Of a DNA stretch of 45,896 nucleotides, positions 24,767-33,281 are shown in pieces. The notes below the pieces were generated by a model. That model had not been told where the DNA came from and made no database searches. It saw only the letters and a program-made list of their open reading frames with translations. The translations under genes and the position numbers were made by a program. Within the stretch, counting starts at the first letter, position 1. Each line of letters opens with the position of its first letter. Source of the DNA: Clostridium drakei (GTDB lineage Bacteria > Bacillota > Clostridia > Clostridiales > Clostridiaceae); contig NZ_JIBU02000051.1 of the NCBI RefSeq assembly GCF_000633595.2, positions 1 through 45,896 on the forward strand, in the 5' to 3' direction.

Positions 24767-25690
24767 ATGAATGATTTTGTTATTGAAACGAAACAACTGA
24801 CAAAAATTTATGGAGATCAGACAGTAGTTAACACAGTTAATCTTCATGTAAAAAAAGGCCAGATTTACGGTTTGTTAGGGCGCAACGGAGCTGGAAAAAC
24901 TACTATTATGAAAATGATTTTAGGGTTAACTCCAATTACTTCTGGAGAGGTAGATGTATTTGGACAGAATATTAAAGGCCAGGAAAGACAAGTATACCCT
25001 CGCATCGGTGCTATTATCGAAACACCAGGATTTTATCCAAATTTGACAGGAACGGAAAATTTAGAAATTTTTGTAAGGCTACGCGGCACAGCAGCCCCAC
25101 ATGCAGTTGAAAACGCATTGAAAGTAGTAGGATTACCTTATAAAGACAAAAAGCTGTTTAGTAAGTATTCCCTCGGAATGAAGCAGCGCCTTGGTATTGC
25201 TAATGCTATTTTGCATGACCCAGAACTGTTGATTTTGGACGAACCTACAAACGGTCTTGATCCTATTGGCATTGCAGAAGTAAGAGATTTTATTAAGAAT
25301 TTGAGTGTTGAGCATGGAAAGACAATTCTTATTTCCAGTCATATTCTTTCGGAAATCTCATTACTTGCGGATGATATTGGAATTATTGACAACGGTGTTC
25401 TGCTTGAAGAAAGTAGCATGGAGGAACTTAAGCGAAAAAACGGTAAGTATATTCTACTTCAAGTTTCTGATGTTTCTAAAGCAATCTTAATTTTGGAACG
25501 TCAATTCGGCTTGAAAGAATATTCTGTGCAAGATGACCATACGTTACAACTCTATGATATGTCTCTGGATATGGCATCTGTCAATAAGACACTTATGCTT
25601 AGTGAGGTGTCGGTTATCAGTTCAGGGCTTTGTAATGATACTCTAGAGGACTATTTCAGAAAAATTACAGGAGGGGATGGCATTGCTTAG
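24767..25690 (+). CDS. ABC transporter ATP-binding protein, lantibiotic-immunity type
   Basis: 307-residue ATPase of the LanF/BcrA-like group. Walker A GRNGAGKTT (about 41-49), signature SLGMKQRLGIA, Walker B LLILDEPTNGLDP and the switch histidine ISSHILSE. The C-terminal 80 residues are the extension typical of drug/peptide exporters paired with ABC-2 permeases. The start at 24767 (MNDFVIETKQ) has GTGAGGA at the right distance; an upstream in-frame TTG is less likely. With the two permeases after it, it would expel antimicrobial peptides (bacitracin or lantibiotic type) from the membrane. Confidence 0.92.
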   Translation: MNDFVIETKQLTKIYGDQTVVNTVNLHVKKGQIYGLLGRNGAGKTTIMKMILGLTPITSGEVDVFGQNIKGQERQVYPRIGAIIETPGFYPNLTGTENLEIFVRLRGTAAPHAVENALKVVGLPYKDKKLFSKYSLGMKQRLGIANAILHDPELLILDEPTNGLDPIGIAEVRDFIKNLSVEHGKTILISSHILSEISLLADDIGIIDNGVLLEESSMEELKRKNGKYILLQVSDVSKAILILERQFGLKEYSVQDDHTLQLYDMSLDMASVNKTLMLSEVSVISSGLCNDTLEDYFRKITGGDGIA

Positions 25691-26423
25691 ACTTATTCAA
25701 ATAGAATTTCTTAAACTACGACGTAGAAAATTTGTGTGGATTATGATGTTGTCAGCCTTCGTAATGCCATTTCTAGCATTCTTATTATTCAAATATACAA
25801 AAAAAGCAGGTGTTGATCCTGTACAATTTTATAAATGGTCAGCGTTTGGTTTTACCATGTTTATTATCTTGCCCTTTGTTTTGGGAGTACTTTGCACTAT
25901 GCTTATGTATGACGAAAATCAGTATGATATGCTTAAACAACTTTGGATTGTGCCTATCAGCAAAATGGGATACTTTTTTAGTAAATTTTTTGTTGTTTTG
26001 ATTTACTCTATTTGTTTCATGCTGATTACAGCTGCTGCTTCTGTTATGTTCAGCGTACTTCCTGGATATGTCATATTTGATTGGGAAAGCGTTTTATTTT
26101 TGTTGAAAAAATGTTTAGAGATCGGTGTTATTACTGCTTTTGCAATGCTGCCTATATTGGCAATAGCTGTGTCGCAAAAAGGATATATCCTACCAGTTTC
26201 TATAGAATTGGTTTATGCCTTTCTTGGATTTATTTTAATGACGATAAATATGTATATACATCCATTATCCAGTATGTCAGTTATTGTCATGCGAAATGGA
26301 GATATTCCAGGTCTTGCATTTACGCAAGCAATTAACATTAATTTAGCGCTTCTTTGTATTTGCGTTTGGGATATTACTGCAATATTAATTGCAAATGCTG
26401 CATTGAAAAGGAGATGTGAATAA
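25677..26423 (+). CDS. ABC-2-type permease, LanE/LanG-like
   Basis: 248 residues with six predicted transmembrane helices, starting with RLIQIEFLKLRRRKFVWIMM, the typical opening of lantibiotic-immunity permease subunits. It overlaps the ATPase gene by 14 bases. GGAGGGG abuts the ATG at 25677; a TTG six bases on (25683) has better spacing and may be the real start. It pairs with the following permease and the upstream ATPase to form a heteromeric exporter. Confidence 0.85.
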   Translation: MALLRLIQIEFLKLRRRKFVWIMMLSAFVMPFLAFLLFKYTKKAGVDPVQFYKWSAFGFTMFIILPFVLGVLCTMLMYDENQYDMLKQLWIVPISKMGYFFSKFFVVLIYSICFMLITAAASVMFSVLPGYVIFDWESVLFLLKKCLEIGVITAFAMLPILAIAVSQKGYILPVSIELVYAFLGFILMTINMYIHPLSSMSVIVMRNGDIPGLAFTQAININLALLCICVWDITAILIANAALKRRCE

Positions 26424-27157
26424 TGCGAATTTTACTTTGGGCTGAACTCCAAAAGATTCGGCGTTCAAATATTGCTTGTATTACAATTTTTGCAACAGTT
26501 ATGGTAGCTGTTATTGTTTTTATACAGGGATGGTTTACGTATAATGGTTCACGAGATATAGACAGTGCAGGATGGTATATGAATATGGCTCAGACTTGGG
26601 CAACATTTTTTGTTCTTCCTGCAGTAATTTCTCTTTTGGGAAGTTATATGATTTGTCGTGAAGAAGATGAGGATACTATAAAATCTTTGATAATTATTCC
26701 TATAAATGAAACAAAGTTAATTGCTACAAAAATGATTATTACTTTTTTATTCAGCATTTTCATTTATTTACTGCTTTTTGCAATAGCACTTCTGACTGAG
26801 GCAATATTACATCTTTCCAATTTATCAGTAGGAATGATTTTAGATTTTCTAAAAATGTATTTTCTTCAAGGTGTGGGTATATTCCTTGTTATCTCGCCCA
26901 TTATTGCATTGGTATCTTATATGAAAAAAGGCTATTGGATTGCATTAGTATTAACTGAAATCTACTCTTTTGCTGGAATATTTATGAGTATGTCAAACAC
27001 TCTAAAAACATTCTATCCGATTACGGCAGTATTTGGGGTTGCTGGTTACTATGAAGCTACTGTACAAAATCGGATAGGAAGTATTATAATCTTGTTACTA
27101 TGTGGTTGTCTTTCTGTCTTTATACTGAAAGGTCTAAAATATAGTGAAAAAAATTGA
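26423..27157 (+). CDS. ABC-2-type permease, LanG-like second subunit
   Basis: 244 residues, six hydrophobic segments, opening MRILLWAELQKIRRSNIACI. The start codon shares one base with the previous stop (TAATG), with AAGGAG upstream, so translation is coupled. EEDEDTIKSLIIIP between helices two and three parallels the corresponding YDMLKQLWIVP segment of the first permease, showing that the two are related subunits. Last gene of the unit, ended by the terminator at 27203. Confidence 0.85.
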   Translation: MRILLWAELQKIRRSNIACITIFATVMVAVIVFIQGWFTYNGSRDIDSAGWYMNMAQTWATFFVLPAVISLLGSYMICREEDEDTIKSLIIIPINETKLIATKMIITFLFSIFIYLLLFAIALLTEAILHLSNLSVGMILDFLKMYFLQGVGIFLVISPIIALVSYMKKGYWIALVLTEIYSFAGIFMSMSNTLKTFYPITAVFGVAGYYEATVQNRIGSIIILLLCGCLSVFILKGLKYSEKN

Positions 27158-27202
27158 AATACCAGAATTATAATAATAATTTTAAAGAACAAATAAAAAA
27201 GT

Positions 27203-27256
27203 TCCTCAAATTGCTAAAAGGTGTGTTCTTGTAAGCAATCTGAGGATTATTTTTTA
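27203..27256. terminator. Intrinsic terminator
   Basis: TCCTCA-ATTGCT (27203-27215) pairs with AGCAAT-TGAGGA (27234-27246) with one mismatch, followed by TTATTTTTT. Ends the ABC operon and lies convergent to the aminotransferase gene. Confidence 0.8.
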
Positions 27257-27273
27257 AAATCTTAAATATAAAC

Positions 27274-28458
27274 TTATGCAAAGCTATGAGATTTTTGATT
27301 TTGGAATAAACTCATTTTAGCAATCCTATTGAAAGCAGTGTTCATTTTGTCTATTCCCATAGTCATGGCCAATCTAATATATCCTTCACCACATTTTCCA
27401 AAAGCATTTCCAGGTAAAACTAAAACATGAGCTTCTTCAAGCAGTCTTTTTGCCACTTCATCAGAACTTAAGCCCGTTTCTTTTATATTTACAAATAAAT
27501 ATATGCTTCCACGAGGATAAAGTACTGACATATTTGGAATTTCAGTTATCCTTTCATAAGCATAAAGAATTCTTTCTTTATAAGATCTTACTATCTCTGG
27601 TTGAATTTCTTTTCTATTTTTAAGTGCATACAGAGCCGCTCTCTGAGAAATTGAAGGAGCTGTAAACACATTATTTTCATTTATATCTTTAATGGTATTT
27701 ATAATATATGAAGGTGCTATAACATATCCTATTCTCCATCCAGTCATAACATAATTTTTTGAAAAACTATTTATGGAAATTGTTCTTTCTCTCATATCTT
27801 TCAAGGTCATAATTGGAATAAAAGGTTCTGAATAACTGAACAATGTATAAATATCATCTGCAATTATGAGTAAATCGTGTTTTTTAGCAATAGCTGAAAT
27901 AGATTCTAATGTTCTTAAACTAAAGCATGTACCAGTAGGATTGTTAGGTGTATTTATAATAATTGCTTTAGTTCTATTTGTGATTAATTTTTCCAATCTT
28001 TCTGCATTAATTTGAAATTCTTCTTCTTCTTTAGTTTCTAGTACTACTGGAATTCCTCTAGCCAATTTGACTTGCTGAGGATATGGAGTAAAATATGGTC
28101 CAGGTATAATAACTTCATCTCCATCATCAAGAATGGCTTCAAGTACAAGCCACATAGCATGGCAGCCACTTGTAGTAACCATGCAATCTTCAGTATTAAC
28201 TGGATAAGTATATTCATCCGTATAATATTTGCAAATTTCTTTTCTTAATTCCATATCACCATAGAAATCTGTATAATGTGTATACCCATTCTTTGCATCT
28301 TCAAATGCTGCATTTATTATTCGCTCATCAGTTGTAAGATCTGGATCACCAAGACTAAAATCAATAATATCATTAAATTTTTTAAAAAAATCGTTGCTTT
28401 CACCCATTGGAGTTGTAATATCATTCCAATATCTTTTAGATAAAAATTTACTTTTCAT
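27274..28458 (-). CDS. Class I/II PLP-dependent aminotransferase
   Basis: 394-residue fold-type I aminotransferase. Visible motifs: DFSLGDPDLTTDE, TSGCHAMWLVLEAILDDGDEV, NTPNNPTGT (substrate-binding Asn), IADDIYTLFSY, and the PLP lysine in SINSFSKNYVMTGWRIGY, then GNAFGKCGEGYIRLA. It interconverts an amino acid and its 2-oxo acid; the amino acid cannot be named. The start at 28458 has AAGGAG at suitable spacing; two earlier ATGs are too near or upstream of it. A 25-bp palindrome lies 77-101 bases upstream, related to the one upstream of the neighbouring symporter, so both are probably regulated by the IclR protein at 30440. Confidence 0.9.
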   Translation of the reverse strand: MKSKFLSKRYWNDITTPMGESNDFFKKFNDIIDFSLGDPDLTTDERIINAAFEDAKNGYTHYTDFYGDMELRKEICKYYTDEYTYPVNTEDCMVTTSGCHAMWLVLEAILDDGDEVIIPGPYFTPYPQQVKLARGIPVVLETKEEEEFQINAERLEKLITNRTKAIIINTPNNPTGTCFSLRTLESISAIAKKHDLLIIADDIYTLFSYSEPFIPIMTLKDMRERTISINSFSKNYVMTGWRIGYVIAPSYIINTIKDINENNVFTAPSISQRAALYALKNRKEIQPEIVRSYKERILYAYERITEIPNMSVLYPRGSIYLFVNIKETGLSSDEVAKRLLEEAHVLVLPGNAFGKCGEGYIRLAMTMGIDKMNTAFNRIAKMSLFQNQKSHSFA

Positions 28459-28534
28459 TACAGTCATCTCCTTATTTAAATACTTCACCTTTACTTTCTT
28501 CTGTTAAATGTTCTTTGAAAAAGTTGAATTGAAC

Positions 28535-28559
28535 AATATTGAAACACCGTTCCAATATT
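28535..28559. promoter_or_regulatory. IclR-type palindrome upstream of the aminotransferase
   Basis: Two 11-base arms, AATATTGAAAC and GTTCCAATATT, around a three-base centre; one mismatch between arms. Its core GAAAC-ACC-GTTCC is the reverse complement of the GGAAC-GGC-GTTTC core at 30253-30265, apart from the central base. Confidence 0.65.
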
Positions 28560-28625
28560 ATTGGTAAATAGAAGGCTGCTACACTAATTAACTAGCGTGT
28601 CAGCCATCTTAAATAAATTTATAAT

Positions 28626-30038
28626 TTATGAAGCAGCATCTTCTTTTACATCTATAGAAGATTCAACTTTATTTTTGTCCATTGAGTTAACAATTAAATA
28701 TGTAAGAGCTCCTACGATTATTCCGAATATAATAGGGTAATTTGAATCAACTCCATATTTGAAGAATGTTACAGAAACTACTATTGTGCTTAAAAATAGT
28801 GATGCAAGTCCTGCTTTAGCAATAAACTTTTTAAGTACAAAGGCTGAAAGTACAGGTACAAATACACATCCTGATAAGTAAGCATATGCCATATCCAATG
28901 CAGTAAGTACATCTTGAATTAAAAATGCTATTATCATAACACCAACACCAATTAAGAAAGCAAATAATCTATTAATTAAAATTGATTTTTTTTCATCAGG
29001 CGTTTTATTAATAAAACGGGTATATAGATCATTATAAAGTATAGTGGAAGATGCAAGAATTGAACCACTGGCAACAGACATTGTAGCTGCCATAGCTGCG
29101 GCTATAACAAATCCCTTGATTCCAATTGGCAAGAATAAAGTAACACCTGTAACAAAAGCATCTTGTGGATTTTTTAATGCTGGTGCAGCTACATATACAC
29201 AAAGACCTAATAAAACAGTAGAAGATCCGTATATAATACTGTAAAAACCAGCTAAAATAGTTCCTTTTCTAGCAATTTTTTCGTTTTTAGCTGTAAAGAT
29301 ACGCTGCCATATATCTTGTCCAATTATCAAACCTGGAATATACATTAGAAGATACATAACGATACTGTCATATCCCATAGTTGTCAAATTAAAATGTGTT
29401 TGAGGCAGTGATGCTGTAAGATGGCTGAAACCACCTATTTTTACTAGTGCAAATATAGGAATTAATATAATAATACCAAGAGTTTTTATGACAAATTGAA
29501 TGATATCAGTCATGGAAACGGACCACATTCCTCCTACAAAGGTATAAAATATTACTATTCCACCACCTATTAACATAGAAAGCTGAGTATTCCAACCCAT
29601 TATACCACTTATTATTGCTCCAACAGATACAACTTGCACAACACTCATCATCATTGTATATATAAAAGTTAGCAGAGAACTGAATATTCGAGCAGATTTA
29701 CCATAGTTATTTTCTATAACTTCGTTAATACTTAATGCTTTCATTTTGGAAAGCTTAGAAGAAACTAAAAATCCAAGTGCGATTAATCCAAGACCTAAGC
29801 TTCCCCCAAGCCAGATACCGGATATACCAAATTTGTATCCTAGTTTTGCACTACCTATTGTTGCAGCACCACCTACTGCAAGAGCAGCCATACATCCAAA
29901 AAACATAGGAAACCCTAGTCTTCTACCAGCCACTAGATAATCTTCCTTTGTTTTTGTGAATTTGGTTGAAATAATACCAATACTTATCATTATAATAAAG
30001 TATAAAATAATAATGCCGTAATCGAATGTAGTTAACAT
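28626..30038 (-). CDS. Sodium:solute symporter (SSS) family transporter
   Basis: 470-residue permease with about 13 transmembrane helices. SSS landmarks: the N-terminal TKTKEDYLVAGRRLGFP, GGAATIGSAKLGYKFGISGIW, the TFVGGMWSVSMTDIIQFV helix (consensus GGxxAVxxTDxxQ), and SVASGSILASSTILYNDLY with the sodium-site serines. It imports an organic anion or amino acid with Na+. Substrate unknown; the adjacent aminotransferase and shared operator suggest an amino acid or a 2-oxo acid. Reads away from the IclR gene. Confidence 0.9.
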   Translation of the reverse strand: MLTTFDYGIIILYFIIMISIGIISTKFTKTKEDYLVAGRRLGFPMFFGCMAALAVGGAATIGSAKLGYKFGISGIWLGGSLGLGLIALGFLVSSKLSKMKALSINEVIENNYGKSARIFSSLLTFIYTMMMSVVQVVSVGAIISGIMGWNTQLSMLIGGGIVIFYTFVGGMWSVSMTDIIQFVIKTLGIIILIPIFALVKIGGFSHLTASLPQTHFNLTTMGYDSIVMYLLMYIPGLIIGQDIWQRIFTAKNEKIARKGTILAGFYSIIYGSSTVLLGLCVYVAAPALKNPQDAFVTGVTLFLPIGIKGFVIAAAMAATMSVASGSILASSTILYNDLYTRFINKTPDEKKSILINRLFAFLIGVGVMIIAFLIQDVLTALDMAYAYLSGCVFVPVLSAFVLKKFIAKAGLASLFLSTIVVSVTFFKYGVDSNYPIIFGIIVGALTYLIVNSMDKNKVESSIDVKEDAAS

Positions 30039-30241
30039 TTTAATAGCCTCCTTTGAATTTATCTATATTTAATAGATTTATGAATATGTTTTTTGAAAAA
30101 AGGATTTTAATCTTGATATTTTTGAATATTTATTAATAAATATGTTATAAGCGTTAAAATTAAATTTTAAATATGGAAAATCATTGATATCATTGGATTT
30201 TACTATGTTTTTTTCATCATTTTATTATTTTTACGTAAAAT

Positions 30242-30276
30242 AATATTAAATTGGAACGGCGTTTCTATTTAATATT
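30242..30276. promoter_or_regulatory. IclR-type palindrome between symporter and IclR gene
   Basis: Two 16-base arms (30242-30257 and 30261-30276) match at 14 of 16 positions around the centre GGC. Core: TTGGAAC-GGC-GTTTC. The rest of 30039-30439 is AT-rich with no gene; it also holds the IclR promoter. Confidence 0.7.
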
Positions 30277-30367
30277 AACACGTATAAAATTAAAATCAAT
30301 ACAATTTTACAAATTTTTATTATTTTTTTTGCATAATAATTCATACTTTGTTACATATTATGGAATA

Positions 30368-30396
30368 TTGTATCTTTAATCAAATTAAGTTATAAT
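30368..30396 (+). promoter_or_regulatory. Promoter of the IclR gene
   Basis: TTGTAT (30368-30373), 17 bases, TATAAT (30391-30396), 43 bases before the start codon. Confidence 0.65.
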
Positions 30397-30439
30397 TATA
30401 GAATATGCTAATTGAGAGAAGAAAAAGGGGGAATACCTA

Positions 30440-31201
30440 TTGTCAGTAGATGCTAGTATATTAATGGTTGATAGGGCTATTCAAATAATAAATATACTAT
30501 TTCAATCTGATGTTCCGTTAGGAGTGTCAGCAATATCTAATTCTTTAAATTTGCCTAAAGTTACAGTTTATAGAATATTGAATACTCTTTATAATGGGAA
30601 GCTTGTTGAAAAAGATAATGAGGATAAATATAGATTGGCAATAACTTTTATTCAATATGGAGAAAAAGTAAAGTCTGGTTTAGATTTGAAAAGTTTATCA
30701 GATTCTTTTATTAATGAATTATCAAATGCAACAGGAGAAGCAGTTAGTGTAGGTATAAGAAATGAAGAATCAGTTATTACAATCAATAGTGCTGAAGGTG
30801 AATCTTCTGTGTTGGTTTCAAAATTAGTACCAACTTCTCTGCTGCATTGTGCAGCAATGGGAAAATTATTTTTAGCACATATGACTGATAATGAAATAAT
30901 GGAATATTTTCAAATTCACAATACAAAAAGAACTAGTAACACTATTACAAATTATAAGGATTTTTTGGTTGAAAAGGAAAAAATTTTAAATACAAATATT
31001 GCTTTTGATAATGAGGAATACGAATATGGATTGCAATGTATTGCTTCACCTATATTTAATTGTGATAAGAAAATGATAGCAGCTGTCAGTATTTCTGGAC
31101 CTATGAATAGGCTTAAGGCTAAAGGAATACTGGAAATTCAAAAGCATTTAGAAAATACCACTAGAATTATTACAGAAAAACTTTTAATGGCAGGAATTTA
31201 A
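30440..31201 (+). CDS. IclR-family transcriptional regulator
   Basis: 253 residues. N-terminal winged helix (about 8-70): VDRAIQIINILFQSD, VSAISNSLNLPKVTVYRILNTL. C-terminal effector domain (about 80-250): ATGEAVSVGIRNEESV, LLHCAAMGKLFLAH, EYEYGLQCIASPIFN, AAVSISGPMNRL. TTG start after AGGGGGAA. It lies divergent from the symporter; the two similar palindromes upstream of the symporter and the aminotransferase make it their likely regulator. The effector is probably their substrate or product. Confidence 0.92.
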   Translation: MSVDASILMVDRAIQIINILFQSDVPLGVSAISNSLNLPKVTVYRILNTLYNGKLVEKDNEDKYRLAITFIQYGEKVKSGLDLKSLSDSFINELSNATGEAVSVGIRNEESVITINSAEGESSVLVSKLVPTSLLHCAAMGKLFLAHMTDNEIMEYFQIHNTKRTSNTITNYKDFLVEKEKILNTNIAFDNEEYEYGLQCIASPIFNCDKKMIAAVSISGPMNRLKAKGILEIQKHLENTTRIITEKLLMAGI

Positions 31202-31305
31202 ATATCCATTATATTTACTTTATAAAATGATTTGTATAATTAAAACTTATTAACTTTAATGATTTAGCTAAGTAGATCTATGTATTTTGTATGAGTTAAT
31301 ATATA

Positions 31306-31343
31306 AAACCACTGTTAAGAAAAATAGCAGTGGTTTATTTTTA
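31306..31343 (+). terminator. Intrinsic terminator
   Basis: AAACCACTG (31306-31314) with CAGTGGTTT (31328-31336), then ATTTTTA. Ends the IclR transcript. Confidence 0.82.
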
Positions 31344-31417
31344 TAACTTAACTTTTAAAATTATGAAGCTTGAATTTATAATTAATAAATTTGCAGTATA
31401 AAAATACATTTTTTCTA

Positions 31418-31462
31418 TTGACTAAATTGTGTGTTAATGATAAGCTACGTGGTAAGACCACG
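31418..31462 (+). promoter_or_regulatory. etfBA-lactate dehydrogenase promoter with FadR/GntR-type operator
   Basis: TTGACT (31418-31423), 17 bases, weak TAAGCT (31441-31446). Immediately after it, CGTGGTAAGACCACG (31448-31462) is a perfect palindrome that fits the FadR/LldR-subfamily half-site pattern TNGT-N3-ACNA. Placed over the start of transcription, a bound repressor would block initiation. The GntR gene at 34761 is the obvious candidate. Confidence 0.65.
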
Positions 31463-31475
31463 AGGAGGAATATTT

Positions 31476-32273
31476 ATGAAAATAATTGTGCTTATAAAAG
31501 AAGTCCCGGATATGGAAAAGGTGAAGTTTAATAGGGAGAAGGGTATTGTTGATAGATCCTCTGCTGAGGCTGAAATCAATCCGTTTGATTTAAATGCTCT
31601 TCAAACTGCAGTTGATTTAAAAAATAAATTTGGCGGAGAAGTAATTGTTATTACAATGGGACTTCCAAGATCAGAAAAGTCTTTAAGAGATGCCTATGCT
31701 AGAGGTGCAGATAAAGGGATTCTTTTGACAGATAAAAAATTTGGTGGAGCGGATACATGGGCAACAGCTTATACTCTTGCAGCTGAAATTAAGAAAATAA
31801 AAGATTATGATTTGATTATAAGTGGTGAAAAATCTGTTGATGGTGATACAGCTCAAGTTGGGGCAGAGGTGGCAGAATTTCTAAATATACCTCATTCTTA
31901 CTATGTTGAAAAAATTGGTGATATTTCAAAGGATGAAATTGAAGTTACCATAGAAAATCTTTGTGAAAAGAAACAAAATAGAAAAATGAAGCTTCCAGCT
32001 TTAGTGAGTGTAAGTAAAAATATTAATTATCCTGAGTTACCTACTTTAGAAAGAAAGCTGGAATCCTTGAAAATTGAAATAGAAAAATGTTCTTTAGAAA
32101 ATCTTAATGGATACATAAAAGAGGAAGAAGCAGGATTTAATGGTTCTAAAACTAAAGTTGTAAAAATAGTAGTACCAAAGGAAGTAAAACGTGAAAGTAA
32201 AATTTATAAGGACAATTTAAATTGTTATATGGAAGATGTACTTCATATGATGAAAAATAAAAATATAATATGA
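31476..32273 (+). CDS. etfB: Electron transfer flavoprotein beta subunit
   Basis: 265 residues from MKIIVLIKEVPD; GAGGAGG is ideally placed before ATG 31476, so the 15 codons upstream in frame are not used. ETF domain features: EINPFDLNALQTAV, DLIISGEKSVDGDTAQVGAEVAE (nucleotide/FAD-binding loop), LPALVSVSKNINYPELPT. It is likely the subunit carrying the bifurcating flavin and the NAD site. With etfA and the FAD oxidase downstream it matches the LctB-LctC-LctD order of the Acetobacterium woodii lactate dehydrogenase/ETF complex. Confidence 0.92.
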   Translation: MKIIVLIKEVPDMEKVKFNREKGIVDRSSAEAEINPFDLNALQTAVDLKNKFGGEVIVITMGLPRSEKSLRDAYARGADKGILLTDKKFGGADTWATAYTLAAEIKKIKDYDLIISGEKSVDGDTAQVGAEVAEFLNIPHSYYVEKIGDISKDEIEVTIENLCEKKQNRKMKLPALVSVSKNINYPELPTLERKLESLKIEIEKCSLENLNGYIKEEEAGFNGSKTKVVKIVVPKEVKRESKIYKDNLNCYMEDVLHMMKNKNII

Positions 32274-32290
32274 GATATGGTGGTGGCAGA

Positions 32291-33268
32291 ATGAAAGATT
32301 ATAATGGAATTCTCATTTATGTGGAACAAAATGAAGGCGCTATACACAAGGTAAGTTATGAACTTATTAATAAAGCAAAAGAACTATGCGAAAAAAACAA
32401 TTCACCATTGTACTGTTTAGTTCTTGGAGATAAAAGTATAGATGTCAGTGAGTTAAGCTATTGTGGAGTAGATAAGATATTTTATATGAGAAATAAATGT
32501 TTTGAGAAACCTGAAGAATATCTTTTTAAGGAAAATATAATTAAATTTGTGGAGGAATATAAGCCAGAAACAATATTAATAGGTGCTACTAATTTTGGTC
32601 GTTCTCTTGCACCAAGAATTGCAGCAGCTTTAAAAATAGGTCTTACTGCAGATTGTACAGATTTAAAAATAGATGAGGATGGAAAACTCATACAGATCAG
32701 ACCTGCTTTTAGCAATAATATTTTTGCACACATAAAATCTAAGGATTTCCCTCAGATGGCCACAGTAAGATATAAAGAATTTAGTGAAGCAAAAAGAGAT
32801 GAAAATAGAGAGGTAAAAGTTTTAACATTAGAGCCTTATGTAACAGAATACAGTAAAATAAGCAGCATACAGGAATTCAAGGAAGAAAATTTTGATATTA
32901 CTGAAGCAGAAGTTGTAGTTGCTGCTGGAAGGGGAATTAAAAAACAGGAAGATTTATATATGCTTGAAGAGCTGGCTTCATTACTTGGAGGCAAGCTTGG
33001 AGTATCAAGAGCTCTTGTAGATGCAGGTATGATTGGTAATGCACATCAAATAGGTTACAGTGGAAATAGGGTAAAGCCAAAGTTGTATATTGCCTGTGGG
33101 ATATCTGGTGCACCTCAGCATATTGCAGGTATGAAGGAATCAGAGGTTATTCTTGCAGTTAATAATGACCCTTCTGCACCAATATTTAACATTGCGGATT
33201 ATGGATATGTAGGAGATTTGTATGAAGTTATTCCCCAAATGATTGAAAGAATTAAACTGTGTAAATAA
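32291..33268 (+). CDS. etfA: Electron transfer flavoprotein alpha subunit
   Basis: 325 residues. N-terminal ETF domain, then the FAD-binding C-terminal domain: AAGRGIKKQEDLYMLEELAS, LGVSRALVDAGMIGNAHQIG, PKLYIACGISGAPQHIAGM, AVNNDPSAPIFNIADYGYVGD. The start at 32291 (MKDYNGILIY) has GGTGGTGG upstream, 17 bases after etfB. There is no N-terminal ferredoxin-like CxxCxxC extension such as some acetogen EtfA proteins carry, so this is the short form. Forms the ETF heterodimer with the product of etfB. Its 3' end is 13 bases from the next start. Confidence 0.92.
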   Translation: MKDYNGILIYVEQNEGAIHKVSYELINKAKELCEKNNSPLYCLVLGDKSIDVSELSYCGVDKIFYMRNKCFEKPEEYLFKENIIKFVEEYKPETILIGATNFGRSLAPRIAAALKIGLTADCTDLKIDEDGKLIQIRPAFSNNIFAHIKSKDFPQMATVRYKEFSEAKRDENREVKVLTLEPYVTEYSKISSIQEFKEENFDITEAEVVVAAGRGIKKQEDLYMLEELASLLGGKLGVSRALVDAGMIGNAHQIGYSGNRVKPKLYIACGISGAPQHIAGMKESEVILAVNNDPSAPIFNIADYGYVGDLYEVIPQMIERIKLCK

Positions 33269-33281
33269 TGGAGGTTCAGCC

